A stretch of 64,000 bases of DNA, from assembly GCA_002371825.1 (NCBI GenBank), contig DFHF01000042.1:1-64000 (forward strand), in the 5' to 3' direction. Both the position numbers and the translations under genes were made by a program. The first letter of the stretch is position 1; every line of letters starts with the position of its first letter. The notes beneath the pieces are model-generated. The model saw only the letters and a program-made list of their open reading frames with translations, was not told where the DNA came from and ran no database searches. Shown here in pieces: positions 1 through 7,274 of the stretch. The DNA comes from Ruminococcus flavefaciens (GTDB lineage: Bacteria > Bacillota > Clostridia > Oscillospirales > Ruminococcaceae).

Positions 1-21
1 CGAGTCCCTGTTGGCCCACCA
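1..21 (+). tRNA. 3' end of a tRNA gene, truncated by the window edge
   Basis: The first 21 bases read as the last part of a T-loop (CGAGT), a 5-nt T-stem strand (CCCTG), a 7-nt acceptor strand (TTGGCCC), discriminator A and an encoded CCA. This is the expected spacing for a tRNA 3' end, and a terminator follows directly. The anticodon lies outside the window, so the isotype cannot be read. Confidence 0.75.
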
Positions 22-37
22 TTTTTATCCCAGACTT

Positions 38-71
38 ATGTGTCCCAGTTCAGCTGGGACACATTTTTTTG
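38..71 (+). terminator. Intrinsic terminator after the tRNA
   Basis: An 11-bp perfect stem (38-48 with 54-64), a 5-nt loop and a run of Ts at 64-70. It ends the tRNA transcript. Confidence 0.9.
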
Positions 72-114
72 GCGAATTTTTTAGAAAGTAAATATAAAAT
101 ATTTGGTTGAACTA

Positions 115-143
115 TTGATTTTTATATTAATATGTGATATAAT
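115..143 (+). promoter_or_regulatory. Sigma-A promoter of the ComEA-like gene
   Basis: TTGATT at 115-120, a 17-nt spacer, and TATAAT at 138-143 preceded by TGA (extended -10). The start codon is 34 nt downstream of the -10. Confidence 0.85.
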
Positions 144-176
144 AATTGTATAAATTGATTATAAGGGGCGATACGG

Positions 177-989
177 ATGAATGAACGTAAATACCGTATC
201 CTGATACTTGTGATCGGCTCAATAATGGTTTTATCTATATTTTTGCCTAAGCTGCTGAGGGCTGAACAGTCTGAACGTGTGCTGAATGTTACACTTACAG
301 GCGGGGAGGAGATCACCTCGGTATCCTCGAAAAATTCAGAAATAAAACATACAAGAGTTAATACAACTGCTGTGAAAATCGTTACGACCAAGACAACTAC
401 GACGACTTCTTCAAAAATTGATAAAAAAGAGGAAACTACAGAATTTCTCTTTCTTGATATAAATTCTGCTTCGGCTGAAGAATTTGAAAAGCTGAAGGGC
501 ATTGGCCCTGTGCTTGCTAAGGCTATAGTAGACTACCGCTCAGAAAACGGCGGTTTCAGAAACATTGACGAGCTGCTGCTTGTTTCAGGCATCGGCGAGT
601 CAATTTTTTTTGACATCAGATCTCATGTTTTCGTTGTTGATCCTGTCTGGCCTGATGAAGAGGGTGATGAACAGACTGATCTCTCAGAAGAAAATACAGA
701 GATCTCCGATGCTGAGTCATCCGAAACTGACGAAGATCCCGGTTCAGAAGAACCAGAAACAGAGCCTACTTCCGAGATCTTTCCTGTTGATATAAATACT
801 GCTGACCGTGACACTATTCTTCTTATTCCCGGAATGTCAGAAGAATCTGCTGACGAGATAATTCAGGTTCGGGAAAAGATCGGCGGCTTTGCAAATGAGT
901 ATGAACTGCTGCTGGTAAAAAGTCTCAGCAGAAATTATATTGCAGAGATAAGTGAATTACTTGAATTTACTGATATTTCACAGAATTAA
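177..989 (+). CDS. ComEA-like membrane protein with two helix-hairpin-helix domains
   Basis: 270 residues. One membrane segment at about 7-27 is followed by a Thr-rich stalk (about 62-78) and a helix-hairpin-helix domain at about 93-153 with the ComEA signature (DINSAS, KGIGPVLAKAI, SGIG). An acidic Ser/Glu linker (about 158-202) leads to a second, more divergent copy at about 203-264 (DINTAD, IPGMSEESADEI). ComEA proteins bind double-stranded DNA at the outer membrane face during transformation, and most carry one such domain. No comEC or comEB follows, so a competence role is only an inference. SD AAGGGG lies 8 nt before ATG. It could be a more general extracytoplasmic DNA-binding protein. 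Confidence 0.8.
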   Translation: MNERKYRILILVIGSIMVLSIFLPKLLRAEQSERVLNVTLTGGEEITSVSSKNSEIKHTRVNTTAVKIVTTKTTTTTSSKIDKKEETTEFLFLDINSASAEEFEKLKGIGPVLAKAIVDYRSENGGFRNIDELLLVSGIGESIFFDIRSHVFVVDPVWPDEEGDEQTDLSEENTEISDAESSETDEDPGSEEPETEPTSEIFPVDINTADRDTILLIPGMSEESADEIIQVREKIGGFANEYELLLVKSLSRNYIAEISELLEFTDISQN

Positions 990-1008
990 TTTGTTTTCTG
1001 TGAATTTC
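977..1008 (+). terminator. Weak terminator overlapping the end of the ComEA-like gene
   Basis: An 8-bp stem (977-984 with 997-1004) spans the stop codon and is followed by a short T-rich stretch. The U-tract is poor, so some read-through is likely. Confidence 0.45.
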
Positions 1009-1030
1009 TATGATAAAATGAAAAAAATAC

Positions 1031-1059
1031 TTGCTTTTTTGTATTCAATGTGCTATTAT
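1031..1059 (+). promoter_or_regulatory. Sigma-A promoter of the ExbB/ExbD-like operon
   Basis: TTGCTT (1031-1036), a 17-nt spacer ending in TGC, and TATTAT (1054-1059). It lies 20 nt before the start codon, leaving a very short leader that holds the GAGGAGG ribosome site. Confidence 0.75.
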
Positions 1060-1079
1060 ATTCATGAGGAGGATTCCTG

Positions 1080-1808
1080 ATGAAGAAAATGTTTTCAGTA
1101 ATTTTCATGAACTTCTGGGGCTATGACCTCATTATTTTTCTTGTCGCAGTCCTTACTGCGGTAATGTTTTTCTACCTTCGCCGCTCGGCGGATGAACTCT
1201 ACAATAAAATGCACCTCACTGTATTTGTACCAGACGGCAGTTCCTCAAGACGTGAGGCTGATAACGATATCTCCGATCTTCGTGAGACCGATCTGGTGCA
1301 GATGAGAAATCATACCGGAAAGCTTTACTCTATCTTTGTTAATCTTACCGGAATTTTCCCTCTCCTCGGTATTCTTGGTACTGTTGTATCACTTCTCGGA
1401 CTCGTGGCCGATTCTACCGATGTTACAGGTAATTTCTACGGCGCTCTTACTTCTACTTTCTGGGGACTTATCTTTGCTATTATTTTCAAGTTCCTGGATG
1501 GTGTCATTTCCTCACGGATCGAGGATAACGAAAAAAGTGTTGCGCTTTTCCTTGAGAGAAATGTGGGTACAGAAAAGATCTCCGGCAAAAACAGCTCCCA
1601 TAGAGAGAGACCCTCTGCTTCACCAGTGCGTGAGAAACAGAGACCTGAACCGGAATCCTTTGATGATATTGAACAGGTCTATCCTGTTCCTGAAAGGGAT
1701 GAGCGCTACGATTATCAGTCCCTTCCGGACAAGCTCAGCGATGATGAAGACCGCTATTCTGTTTACGATATAATCAATTCCCTTGGACCGGGAGATGACA
1801 GACGATGA
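1080..1808 (+). CDS. MotA/TolQ/ExbB-family proton channel protein
   Basis: 242 residues with three likely membrane segments (about 14-33, 86-110 and 119-139). The family core is visible as FPLLGILGTVVSLLGL in segment two and GALTSTFWGLIFAII in segment three, including the conserved Thr pair thought to line the proton path in ExbB and TolQ. The last 80 residues are a charged, probably disordered cytoplasmic tail not present in classical ExbB. It overlaps the next gene by 4 nt (ATGA), and that gene encodes the ExbD-type partner. In Gram-negatives such pairs drive TonB or Tol. Here no outer membrane is expected, so the driven load is unknown. Confidence 0.8.
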   Translation: MKKMFSVIFMNFWGYDLIIFLVAVLTAVMFFYLRRSADELYNKMHLTVFVPDGSSSRREADNDISDLRETDLVQMRNHTGKLYSIFVNLTGIFPLLGILGTVVSLLGLVADSTDVTGNFYGALTSTFWGLIFAIIFKFLDGVISSRIEDNEKSVALFLERNVGTEKISGKNSSHRERPSASPVREKQRPEPESFDDIEQVYPVPERDERYDYQSLPDKLSDDEDRYSVYDIINSLGPGDDRR

Positions 1809-2401
1809 ATGGCTACGGTAAAAGTAAAGGTATCGTCATAGAGCTTACAGCTTTGCTGGACGTTATTATGATAATGCTCTTCTGGGTCATGATGAATGTT
1901 CAGGACGGCAGTGAGACTGCTCAGGCAGAAGCCGAACAAAGAGCGGTTATCGCTGAACAGCAGCTTGACGATGCTCAGTCAGAGGTAAATTCCCTTCAGG
2001 CTCAGCTGGAAGAAAATGATATGACCCTTGCCAGAGTTATCAGCAAGGCTGAATCTTTGGACAGCGAAGCTGCCGCAAATATGGAGGCTCTTCTCGGCTA
2101 TGAACAGGGTATGCTCATCACTCTTAATATACGCTATGAGGATGACGGACAGCTCTATATATTCAATGTTAATGATAAACTTGGACAGGCTCCCATATCC
2201 AACAGCGACGAGATAGCAAAGGCTATTACAAGTGCTTTTGATAAAGCCGGTCTCAAAAAAGATGACGTAATTCTTTGTGCAATGATCTATGACGGAAGCT
2301 CTTCACTCTACAGAGATGTCAGAACAGTTAATACAGCAGTTGACAGCGTTAGAAGCGTTTACAGCAGCTTCTATTGTGCATATATCAATACCGCAAGGTG
2401 A
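1805..2401 (+). CDS. ExbD/TolR-like motor protein with coiled coil
   Basis: 198 residues. The N-terminus carries the ExbD/TolR anchor pattern: IELTALLDVIMIML, with Asp19 in the position of the essential intramembrane Asp of ExbD. A coiled-coil stretch rich in Ala, Glu and Gln (about 34-85) follows, then a globular extracytoplasmic domain of about 100 residues that I do not recognise. The coiled coil between anchor and domain is not typical of ExbD and recalls MotB- or ZorB-like stators. It starts inside the stop of the ExbB-like gene and is followed 17 nt later by the third gene of the set. Confidence 0.7.
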   Translation: MNGYGKSKGIVIELTALLDVIMIMLFWVMMNVQDGSETAQAEAEQRAVIAEQQLDDAQSEVNSLQAQLEENDMTLARVISKAESLDSEAAANMEALLGYEQGMLITLNIRYEDDGQLYIFNVNDKLGQAPISNSDEIAKAITSAFDKAGLKKDDVILCAMIYDGSSSLYRDVRTVNTAVDSVRSVYSSFYCAYINTAR

Positions 2402-2418
2402 AAGGAGAGTTTAAAATT

Positions 2419-2865
2419 ATGGGAAATGGTAAAAACAAGGCAGGAGCTCCGCCCCCGCCAAAGGAGACGGTTGTCAAGAAGAAGAGCGGCTGCCTTTTAG
2501 GTATTCTGCTTCTCGTTATCCTTATCGCACTGCTTCTCTTCCTGATGAAGCACTTCAAGTTCGGCCTCTTCGGAGATGGTGAGGGCGACGGAGGAAGCGG
2601 TTCCGGAAGCGGTACTTCTGTTTCTGATACCGTTGATGATAAGTCCCTTGAGGAGACTGTAGTCGACGTAACAGTTCTCGGCAACGAATATCTCTATGAT
2701 AACGGAAAGATCGAGCTTGCTTCGTTTATCGATACAGTCAAGAAAATGGACGGCAAGATCAACGTTCATATCAAGGACGATAACGCTTACCAGGATACAA
2801 TGCAGGCTCTTATAGATGCACTGTCCAAGGAAGGTATCACATATACCACTCCTACTGCTGAGTGA
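2419..2865 (+). CDS. Second ExbD-like membrane protein, without intramembrane Asp
   Basis: 148 residues from ATG 2419, chosen because AAAGGAGAG lies 9 nt upstream; a longer in-frame start at 2374 lies inside the previous gene. The order is a Pro-rich N-terminus (APPPPK), a basic patch, a membrane segment (about 22-43) with no acidic residue, a Gly/Ser linker and a C-terminal domain of about 70 residues. The spacing of that domain (NGKIELASFIDTV, INVHIKDDNAYQDTMQALI) matches the ExbD/TolR periplasmic fold. Together with the previous gene it suggests a heteromeric stator with one charged and one uncharged subunit. This is inference from motifs. Confidence 0.65.
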   Translation: MGNGKNKAGAPPPPKETVVKKKSGCLLGILLLVILIALLLFLMKHFKFGLFGDGEGDGGSGSGSGTSVSDTVDDKSLEETVVDVTVLGNEYLYDNGKIELASFIDTVKKMDGKINVHIKDDNAYQDTMQALIDALSKEGITYTTPTAE

Positions 2866-2905
2866 TTCAGTCAGAAAAGCGGGAGTTTTATATCAGAAAT
2901 ATTTT

Positions 2906-2937
2906 CGGGGAAAACCTAAAAAGGCTTTCCCCGATTT
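2906..2937 (+). terminator. Terminator of the ExbB/ExbD-like operon
   Basis: Stem CGGGGAAA / TTTCCCCG (2906-2913 with 2926-2933) followed by ATTTTG. Confidence 0.65.
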
Positions 2938-2950
2938 TGCGTATATAGAG

Positions 2951-2980
2951 AAAAAGTCCTGTCCTAAGACAGGACTTTTA
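2951..2980. terminator. Bidirectional terminator between convergent genes
   Basis: A 12-bp perfect stem (2952-2963 with 2968-2979), a CTAA loop, and A-runs and T-runs on both flanks. It serves the plus-strand operon and the minus-strand GGDEF-EAL gene, whose stop codon is 20 nt away. Confidence 0.85.
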
Positions 2981-2999
2981 TGTTTTGTTGTCGGCAAGG

Positions 3000-4682
3000 T
3001 CAGAGTGAATATACAAATCCGCCCAGCTTTTTCTCAAACTCGTTTTTGGGCAGGGGCTTGTCAAAAACAAATCCCTGAGCAAGATCGCAGGCATTATCAC
3101 GGAGCAGCTCCACCTGTTCAGGTGTTTCAACTCCTTCGGCGATACACTCAAGTCCCATGGCCTGAGCCATTGCAACTACATATTTGAAAAGAACTTTATT
3201 TCGTCCGTTTTTCTCATCCTTAAGCTGCGGGATAAGACTTTTATCCAGCTTCAGTACGTTCCACGGAATGTCGGTTATCAGGTTAAGAGAGGAGTAGCCC
3301 ATTCCAAAGTCATCTACTGATACGGCGATGCCTTCATTTTGCAGCTGATTTATCACCTGCTTGAGGTTTTTCAGTTCAAGATCGGAGGTAGTCTCTGTCA
3401 GCTCGATCTCAATCAGATCATGAGGAACCTTATAGCTGTCTATAATTGCCAGCAGATGCTTTGTAAGATCAAGATCTGAGAGATGCTTTCTCGAAAGATT
3501 GATGGATACTCTTACAGGTGTTTTGCCTGAATCTATCCATTCTCTGATATTGGAGCAGACTTCTCCCAGCATATAGAAATCCAGCTTGCATATGTCCATG
3601 CTCTTTTCAAGAACAGAAATGAACTTGTCAGGACCGATCAGCCGTCCGTTATGATACCAGCGGCAAAGTGCCTCCGCACCGACTATGCTGTAGCCGTGAA
3701 GGGATACCTTTGGCTGATAGTACACCTGAAATTCCTTGTTTTCGATGGCATCAGGAAAGCAGGCAGATATTGAGGTGATCCGCTCATTCTGTTTCATTAT
3801 CTCCTTATTGAAGACCACAGGATCAGTCTTGCCGGAGGCTTTTGCAATGTGGGAGGTAATGATGATACGGTCCATTATATCGGCAGGAGATGAAACACTT
3901 TCGTTATCCGGGACAATATATACTCCGGCAGTAGCAGAGAGCATAACTCTTCCGCCCTCATCTTCAGAGAGCGTAACAGCAGTTCCGGCCAGCATTTTTA
4001 GAATACCATTCAGATTTTCCTTTCTGACCAGAAGTGCGAAGTTATCTCCGCCTACACGGGAAATTAGCTCGTCCTCAGTCATGGCAGCTTTTATAGCATC
4101 AATAAACAGCTGCATTGCCTTTGTACCGTTTTCACGGCCTATCTGCTGATTGATAACAGAGAACCTGTGGAGATTGGCGAATATAGCGGCATAGCTGCCT
4201 ATTTTTTTCTTAGTGCACAGACCTGAGATGTAATGCAGATAGTATTTCAGGTTTCTGATATCCATTTCGTGATCAAAGAATATGAGTTTTTCAGCATCCT
4301 TGATCAGTTTTGACCGGCCGTTGAAAAGGAAGAGCATATCCAGAAGCCGGTTTATGCGGGCGATCTCTATCTCGTCCCATTCGTCCTCTCCGGCACACTG
4401 CCATGCAGAATACACCGCTGCAGTATCGGCAGCAGTGATATTCCTTCTGACTATGCAGCATGATTCGTCACAAGGGGGACAGTCATAGATAACGGCAGTG
4501 GCATTGCCTTCCTTCATCACGGTCCTGTAGTTATCATACAGTGTTACAGTGATCCTGCTTATACGGAGCACGTTGCAGAGTCTGCCTATCTGTTCGCTTA
4601 TATCTATATTTATAGTATTTTTCATAACGAGCATTTTGTCGATAAAATACTCTAAGGCACTGAGATATTCATTATTTTTCAT
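3000..4682 (-). CDS. GGDEF-EAL protein, probable c-di-GMP phosphodiesterase
   Basis: 560 residues from ATG 4682, which has AGAGAGG about 8 nt upstream. A start 12 codons earlier (4718) has no ribosome site. An N-terminal region of about 130 residues is of unknown fold. A GGDEF domain follows with the signature degenerated to GGDNF (about 211-215), then an EAL domain with EAL at about 337-339, SINLSRK, IEIELTET, VDDFGMGYSSL, LKLDKS, IAEGVET and AQGFVFDKP. The EAL residues for metal binding and catalysis all look intact, whereas the cyclase signature is altered. The expected activity is hydrolysis of cyclic di-GMP, perhaps with GTP sensed by the GGDEF domain. No membrane segment is visible. Confidence 0.9.
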   Translation of the reverse strand: MKNNEYLSALEYFIDKMLVMKNTINIDISEQIGRLCNVLRISRITVTLYDNYRTVMKEGNATAVIYDCPPCDESCCIVRRNITAADTAAVYSAWQCAGEDEWDEIEIARINRLLDMLFLFNGRSKLIKDAEKLIFFDHEMDIRNLKYYLHYISGLCTKKKIGSYAAIFANLHRFSVINQQIGRENGTKAMQLFIDAIKAAMTEDELISRVGGDNFALLVRKENLNGILKMLAGTAVTLSEDEGGRVMLSATAGVYIVPDNESVSSPADIMDRIIITSHIAKASGKTDPVVFNKEIMKQNERITSISACFPDAIENKEFQVYYQPKVSLHGYSIVGAEALCRWYHNGRLIGPDKFISVLEKSMDICKLDFYMLGEVCSNIREWIDSGKTPVRVSINLSRKHLSDLDLTKHLLAIIDSYKVPHDLIEIELTETTSDLELKNLKQVINQLQNEGIAVSVDDFGMGYSSLNLITDIPWNVLKLDKSLIPQLKDEKNGRNKVLFKYVVAMAQAMGLECIAEGVETPEQVELLRDNACDLAQGFVFDKPLPKNEFEKKLGGFVYSL

Positions 4683-4790
4683 ATAAAAGCCCTCTCTCTG
4701 TATTATGGCCCTATCCATAATATCTTAATTTACTATAACATAATATAATGTACCAGAAAATAACAATCTTTGAATATTGTGTAAATAAAT

Positions 4791-4848
4791 AAAAAACTGC
4801 CTGCTTGTTATAGAATATTATGCTTATTCTACAATTGGATTGGCAGGC
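4791..4848 (-). terminator. Terminator-like hairpin upstream of the GGDEF-EAL gene
   Basis: Outer stem GCCTGC/GCAGGC (4799-4804 with 4843-4848) encloses an inner stem TAGAAT/ATTCTA (4811-4816 with 4826-4831). On the minus strand it is followed by six Ts (4796-4791). It lies about 110 nt before the GGDEF-EAL start codon, so it is either an attenuator in that gene's leader or the end of an unseen minus-strand transcript. Confidence 0.5.
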
Positions 4849-4887
4849 TGTAAAAGCTGCTCAGAAGTTTCGCAGGGTAAAATATTC

Positions 4888-4916
4888 TTGACAAGATACA
4901 GGCAGTATGCTATAAT
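4888..4916 (+). promoter_or_regulatory. Consensus sigma-A promoter of the aro operon
   Basis: Perfect TTGACA (4888-4893), a 17-nt spacer ending in TGC, and perfect TATAAT (4911-4916). Confidence 0.92.
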
Positions 4917-4951
4917 TATTTTGGAAATAATGACATAATATAGGCAGGATA

Positions 4952-4984
4952 GTCCGCTGGTATCTTTAGGACAGCGGTTTTTTT
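4952..4984 (+). terminator. Terminator-like hairpin in the aroB leader
   Basis: Stem CCGCTG/CAGCGG (4954-4959 with 4972-4977) followed by seven Ts, located between the promoter and the aroB ribosome site. An alternative pairing GTCC/GGAC (4952-4955 with 4969-4972) competes with it. The placement suggests transcription attenuation of the shikimate operon. Confidence 0.55.
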
Positions 4985-5003
4985 ATTTACGGAGGTTTTA
5001 ACG

Positions 5004-6047
5004 ATGAAAAGCATTAATGTGAAAACAAGCAGACCCTATGAGGTCATAATTGAACGTGGTAGTATCAATAAGTGCGGCGAGTATATCTCAAAGATAACCG
5101 CTTCCCGTAAGGCAGTTGTTATAACCGACGATATCGTAGGCGGACTTTATGGCGATACTGTACTCAATTCCCTTAAAAACAGCGGATTTGAGTGTTCTAT
5201 GTTTGCTTTTCACAATGGAGAGCAGTCAAAGTGCCTCAGTGTTTTCGGCGAAATAGTTGATTATCTCTGCAAAGCCGGTATTACAAGAAGTGATATCATT
5301 ATTGCTCTCGGCGGAGGCGTTGTAGGCGATATTACCGGATTTGCAGCTGCTTCTTACCTCCGTGGCGTGGATTTTGTGCAGATACCCACAACTCTTCTTT
5401 CACAGGTGGATTCTTCTGTTGGCGGCAAGACTGCCATTGATATTACAGGCGGAAAAAATCTTGTGGGTGCTTTCAAGCAGCCTGCACTTGTACTCTGTGA
5501 CAGCGACACACTTAAAAGTCTCCCTTCTGAGACCCTTGCCGACGGAATGGCTGAGGTCATAAAGTACGGCATGATAAAGGACAGTTCATTCTTTGAACTC
5601 CTTGAAAAGCATGACCTTGATTCAGTCGACGAGATAATGGATGAGATAGTTTATACCTGTGTCGATATAAAGCGTGAGGTCGTTGAGCACGATGAGTTTG
5701 ACAAGGGTGAGAGAATGATACTCAATTTCGGACATACTCTCGGTCATGCTCTTGAATCATGGCATAACTACACTGATTTTACTCACGGTATGGGTGTTGC
5801 CGCAGGTATGTGTATCATCACAGATAAGCTTGCTCCGGCAGATGTTGCAGAAAGACTCAGAAAGTGTGTTGAGAGCTACAAGCTTCCTACCGGCACTGAT
5901 ATCCCTATGGGAGAGCTGCTCCCGTTCTGTTCTAAGGACAAAAAGCGTGAATACGGCGAGATAAGCTACATAATATGCAAGACCATCGGCAAGGCAGATA
6001 TAGTTAAGGTCAAAGTGGGAGAATTCTCACATCTCATGGAGGGCTGA
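5004..6047 (+). CDS. aroB: 3-dehydroquinate synthase
   Basis: 347 residues, normal length. It converts DAHP to 3-dehydroquinate, the second step of the shikimate pathway, using NAD and a divalent metal. Visible motifs are the nucleotide loop GGGVVGDITGF, PTTLLSQVDSSVGGKTAID, the metal-site Glu in MAEVIKYG and His residues in FGHTLGHALE and THGMGVAAG. ATG has CGGAGG 9 nt upstream. aroA follows after 3 nt, so the two are co-transcribed from the promoter at 4888. Confidence 0.96.
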   Translation: MKSINVKTSRPYEVIIERGSINKCGEYISKITASRKAVVITDDIVGGLYGDTVLNSLKNSGFECSMFAFHNGEQSKCLSVFGEIVDYLCKAGITRSDIIIALGGGVVGDITGFAAASYLRGVDFVQIPTTLLSQVDSSVGGKTAIDITGGKNLVGAFKQPALVLCDSDTLKSLPSETLADGMAEVIKYGMIKDSSFFELLEKHDLDSVDEIMDEIVYTCVDIKREVVEHDEFDKGERMILNFGHTLGHALESWHNYTDFTHGMGVAAGMCIITDKLAPADVAERLRKCVESYKLPTGTDIPMGELLPFCSKDKKREYGEISYIICKTIGKADIVKVKVGEFSHLMEG

Positions 6048-6050
6048 GCA

Positions 6051-7274
6051 ATGGATATCCGTATAACCCCGACTCTCCTTGAGGGAAAAGTAAGCATACC
6101 GGCCTCAAAAAGCTGTGCTCACCGTGCCCTGATATGTGCAGCTCTTGCTGACGGTATATCAGTTATAAGCGGAGTTTCAATGTCAAAGGATATTGAGGCT
6201 ACCATAGGCTCAATGACAGCACTGGGTGCTGATTTCAAGGTGGATGGAGATACAGTCACTGTCAGGGGAATAAAAACTCCTGCCGAAAGAGCTGTTATCG
6301 ACTGCAATGAAAGCGGTTCTACACTTCGTTTTATAATGCCTGTAGCAGCTGCGCTTGGTACTGATTCTGAGTTCCTCGGCAGGGGCAGGCTTCCTCAGAG
6401 ACCTATAGATATTTATAAGCGTGAGCTCTCTGCAAACGGCATCAGATTCATGTCTGAGGAAATGCCGTATAAGCTGACAGGAAAGCTTAGCGGTGGTACA
6501 TACAATATCGAGGGAGATGTTTCCTCACAGTTCGTCACAGGACTTATATTTGCACTTCCTCTCCTCAGCGAGGATTCGGAGATCGTTCTCACCTCGCATC
6601 TGGAGTCTCGTCCTTATGTTGATATAACCATAGATATCCTGAAACGCTTCGGTATTGAGATAGATGAAAAGCCGGACCGCTTTATCATTAAGGGCGGACA
6701 GAAGTATCTTCCCCATGATGAGAGGATAGAGGGTGACTATTCACAGGCGGCATTCTTTTATGTTGCCAATGCTCTCGGCTCTGAGACGGTTCCGGAGAAT
6801 CTCAATGAGAACAGCGTACAGGGTGACAGGCGCATCCTTGATATCATCAGGGAAATGTGCTATAATGATAAGGGGTGCTTTAATGCTGACTGCTCCGATA
6901 TCCCGGACCTTGTTCCGATACTTTCGGTGCTTGGCTGCTTCGGAAAGCAGGAGTCAGTGATATACAATGCAAAGCGCCTTAAAATAAAGGAAAGCGACAG
7001 GCTGGAAACTACAGCTGCCCTTCTGAATGGACTGGGCGGAAATGTAACTGTTACTGAGGACGGCCTCATGATACAGCCTGTAGATACCCTTCACGGTGGC
7101 ACAGTGGACAGCTTCGGTGACCACCGTATAGTAATGGCAGCTGCAATAGCTGCTACAAGAGCCGACGGCGACGTTATTATAAAGGGCGCTGAAGCGGCAG
7201 AAAAATCTTATCCGAATTTTTTCAACGACTACACAGATCTCGGAGGTAAGGCAAATGTCATCATTCTGGAATAA
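6051..7274 (+). CDS. aroA: 3-phosphoshikimate 1-carboxyvinyltransferase (EPSP synthase)
   Basis: 407 residues. It transfers the enolpyruvyl group of PEP to shikimate-3-phosphate. Key residues are present: SKSCAHRA (substrate Lys, Ser and Arg), GRGRLPQRPI, QFVTGLIFALP, DIPDLVPIL (catalytic Asp), KESDRL and FGDHRIVMA. The N-terminal half is slightly shorter than the 427-residue E. coli enzyme. GGAGGG precedes ATG. The 3' end overlaps aroC by 20 nt. Confidence 0.95.
   Translation: MDIRITPTLLEGKVSIPASKSCAHRALICAALADGISVISGVSMSKDIEATIGSMTALGADFKVDGDTVTVRGIKTPAERAVIDCNESGSTLRFIMPVAAALGTDSEFLGRGRLPQRPIDIYKRELSANGIRFMSEEMPYKLTGKLSGGTYNIEGDVSSQFVTGLIFALPLLSEDSEIVLTSHLESRPYVDITIDILKRFGIEIDEKPDRFIIKGGQKYLPHDERIEGDYSQAAFFYVANALGSETVPENLNENSVQGDRRILDIIREMCYNDKGCFNADCSDIPDLVPILSVLGCFGKQESVIYNAKRLKIKESDRLETTAALLNGLGGNVTVTEDGLMIQPVDTLHGGTVDSFGDHRIVMAAAIAATRADGDVIIKGAEAAEKSYPNFFNDYTDLGGKANVIILE

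Noticed and set aside
230..420. Thr-rich short repeat as a tandem DNA repeat
   Set aside because: It is a low-complexity protein stalk with varied codons, not a DNA repeat array.
4719..5003. c-di-GMP riboswitch near the GGDEF-EAL gene
   Set aside because: The conserved GEMM core was not found on either strand.
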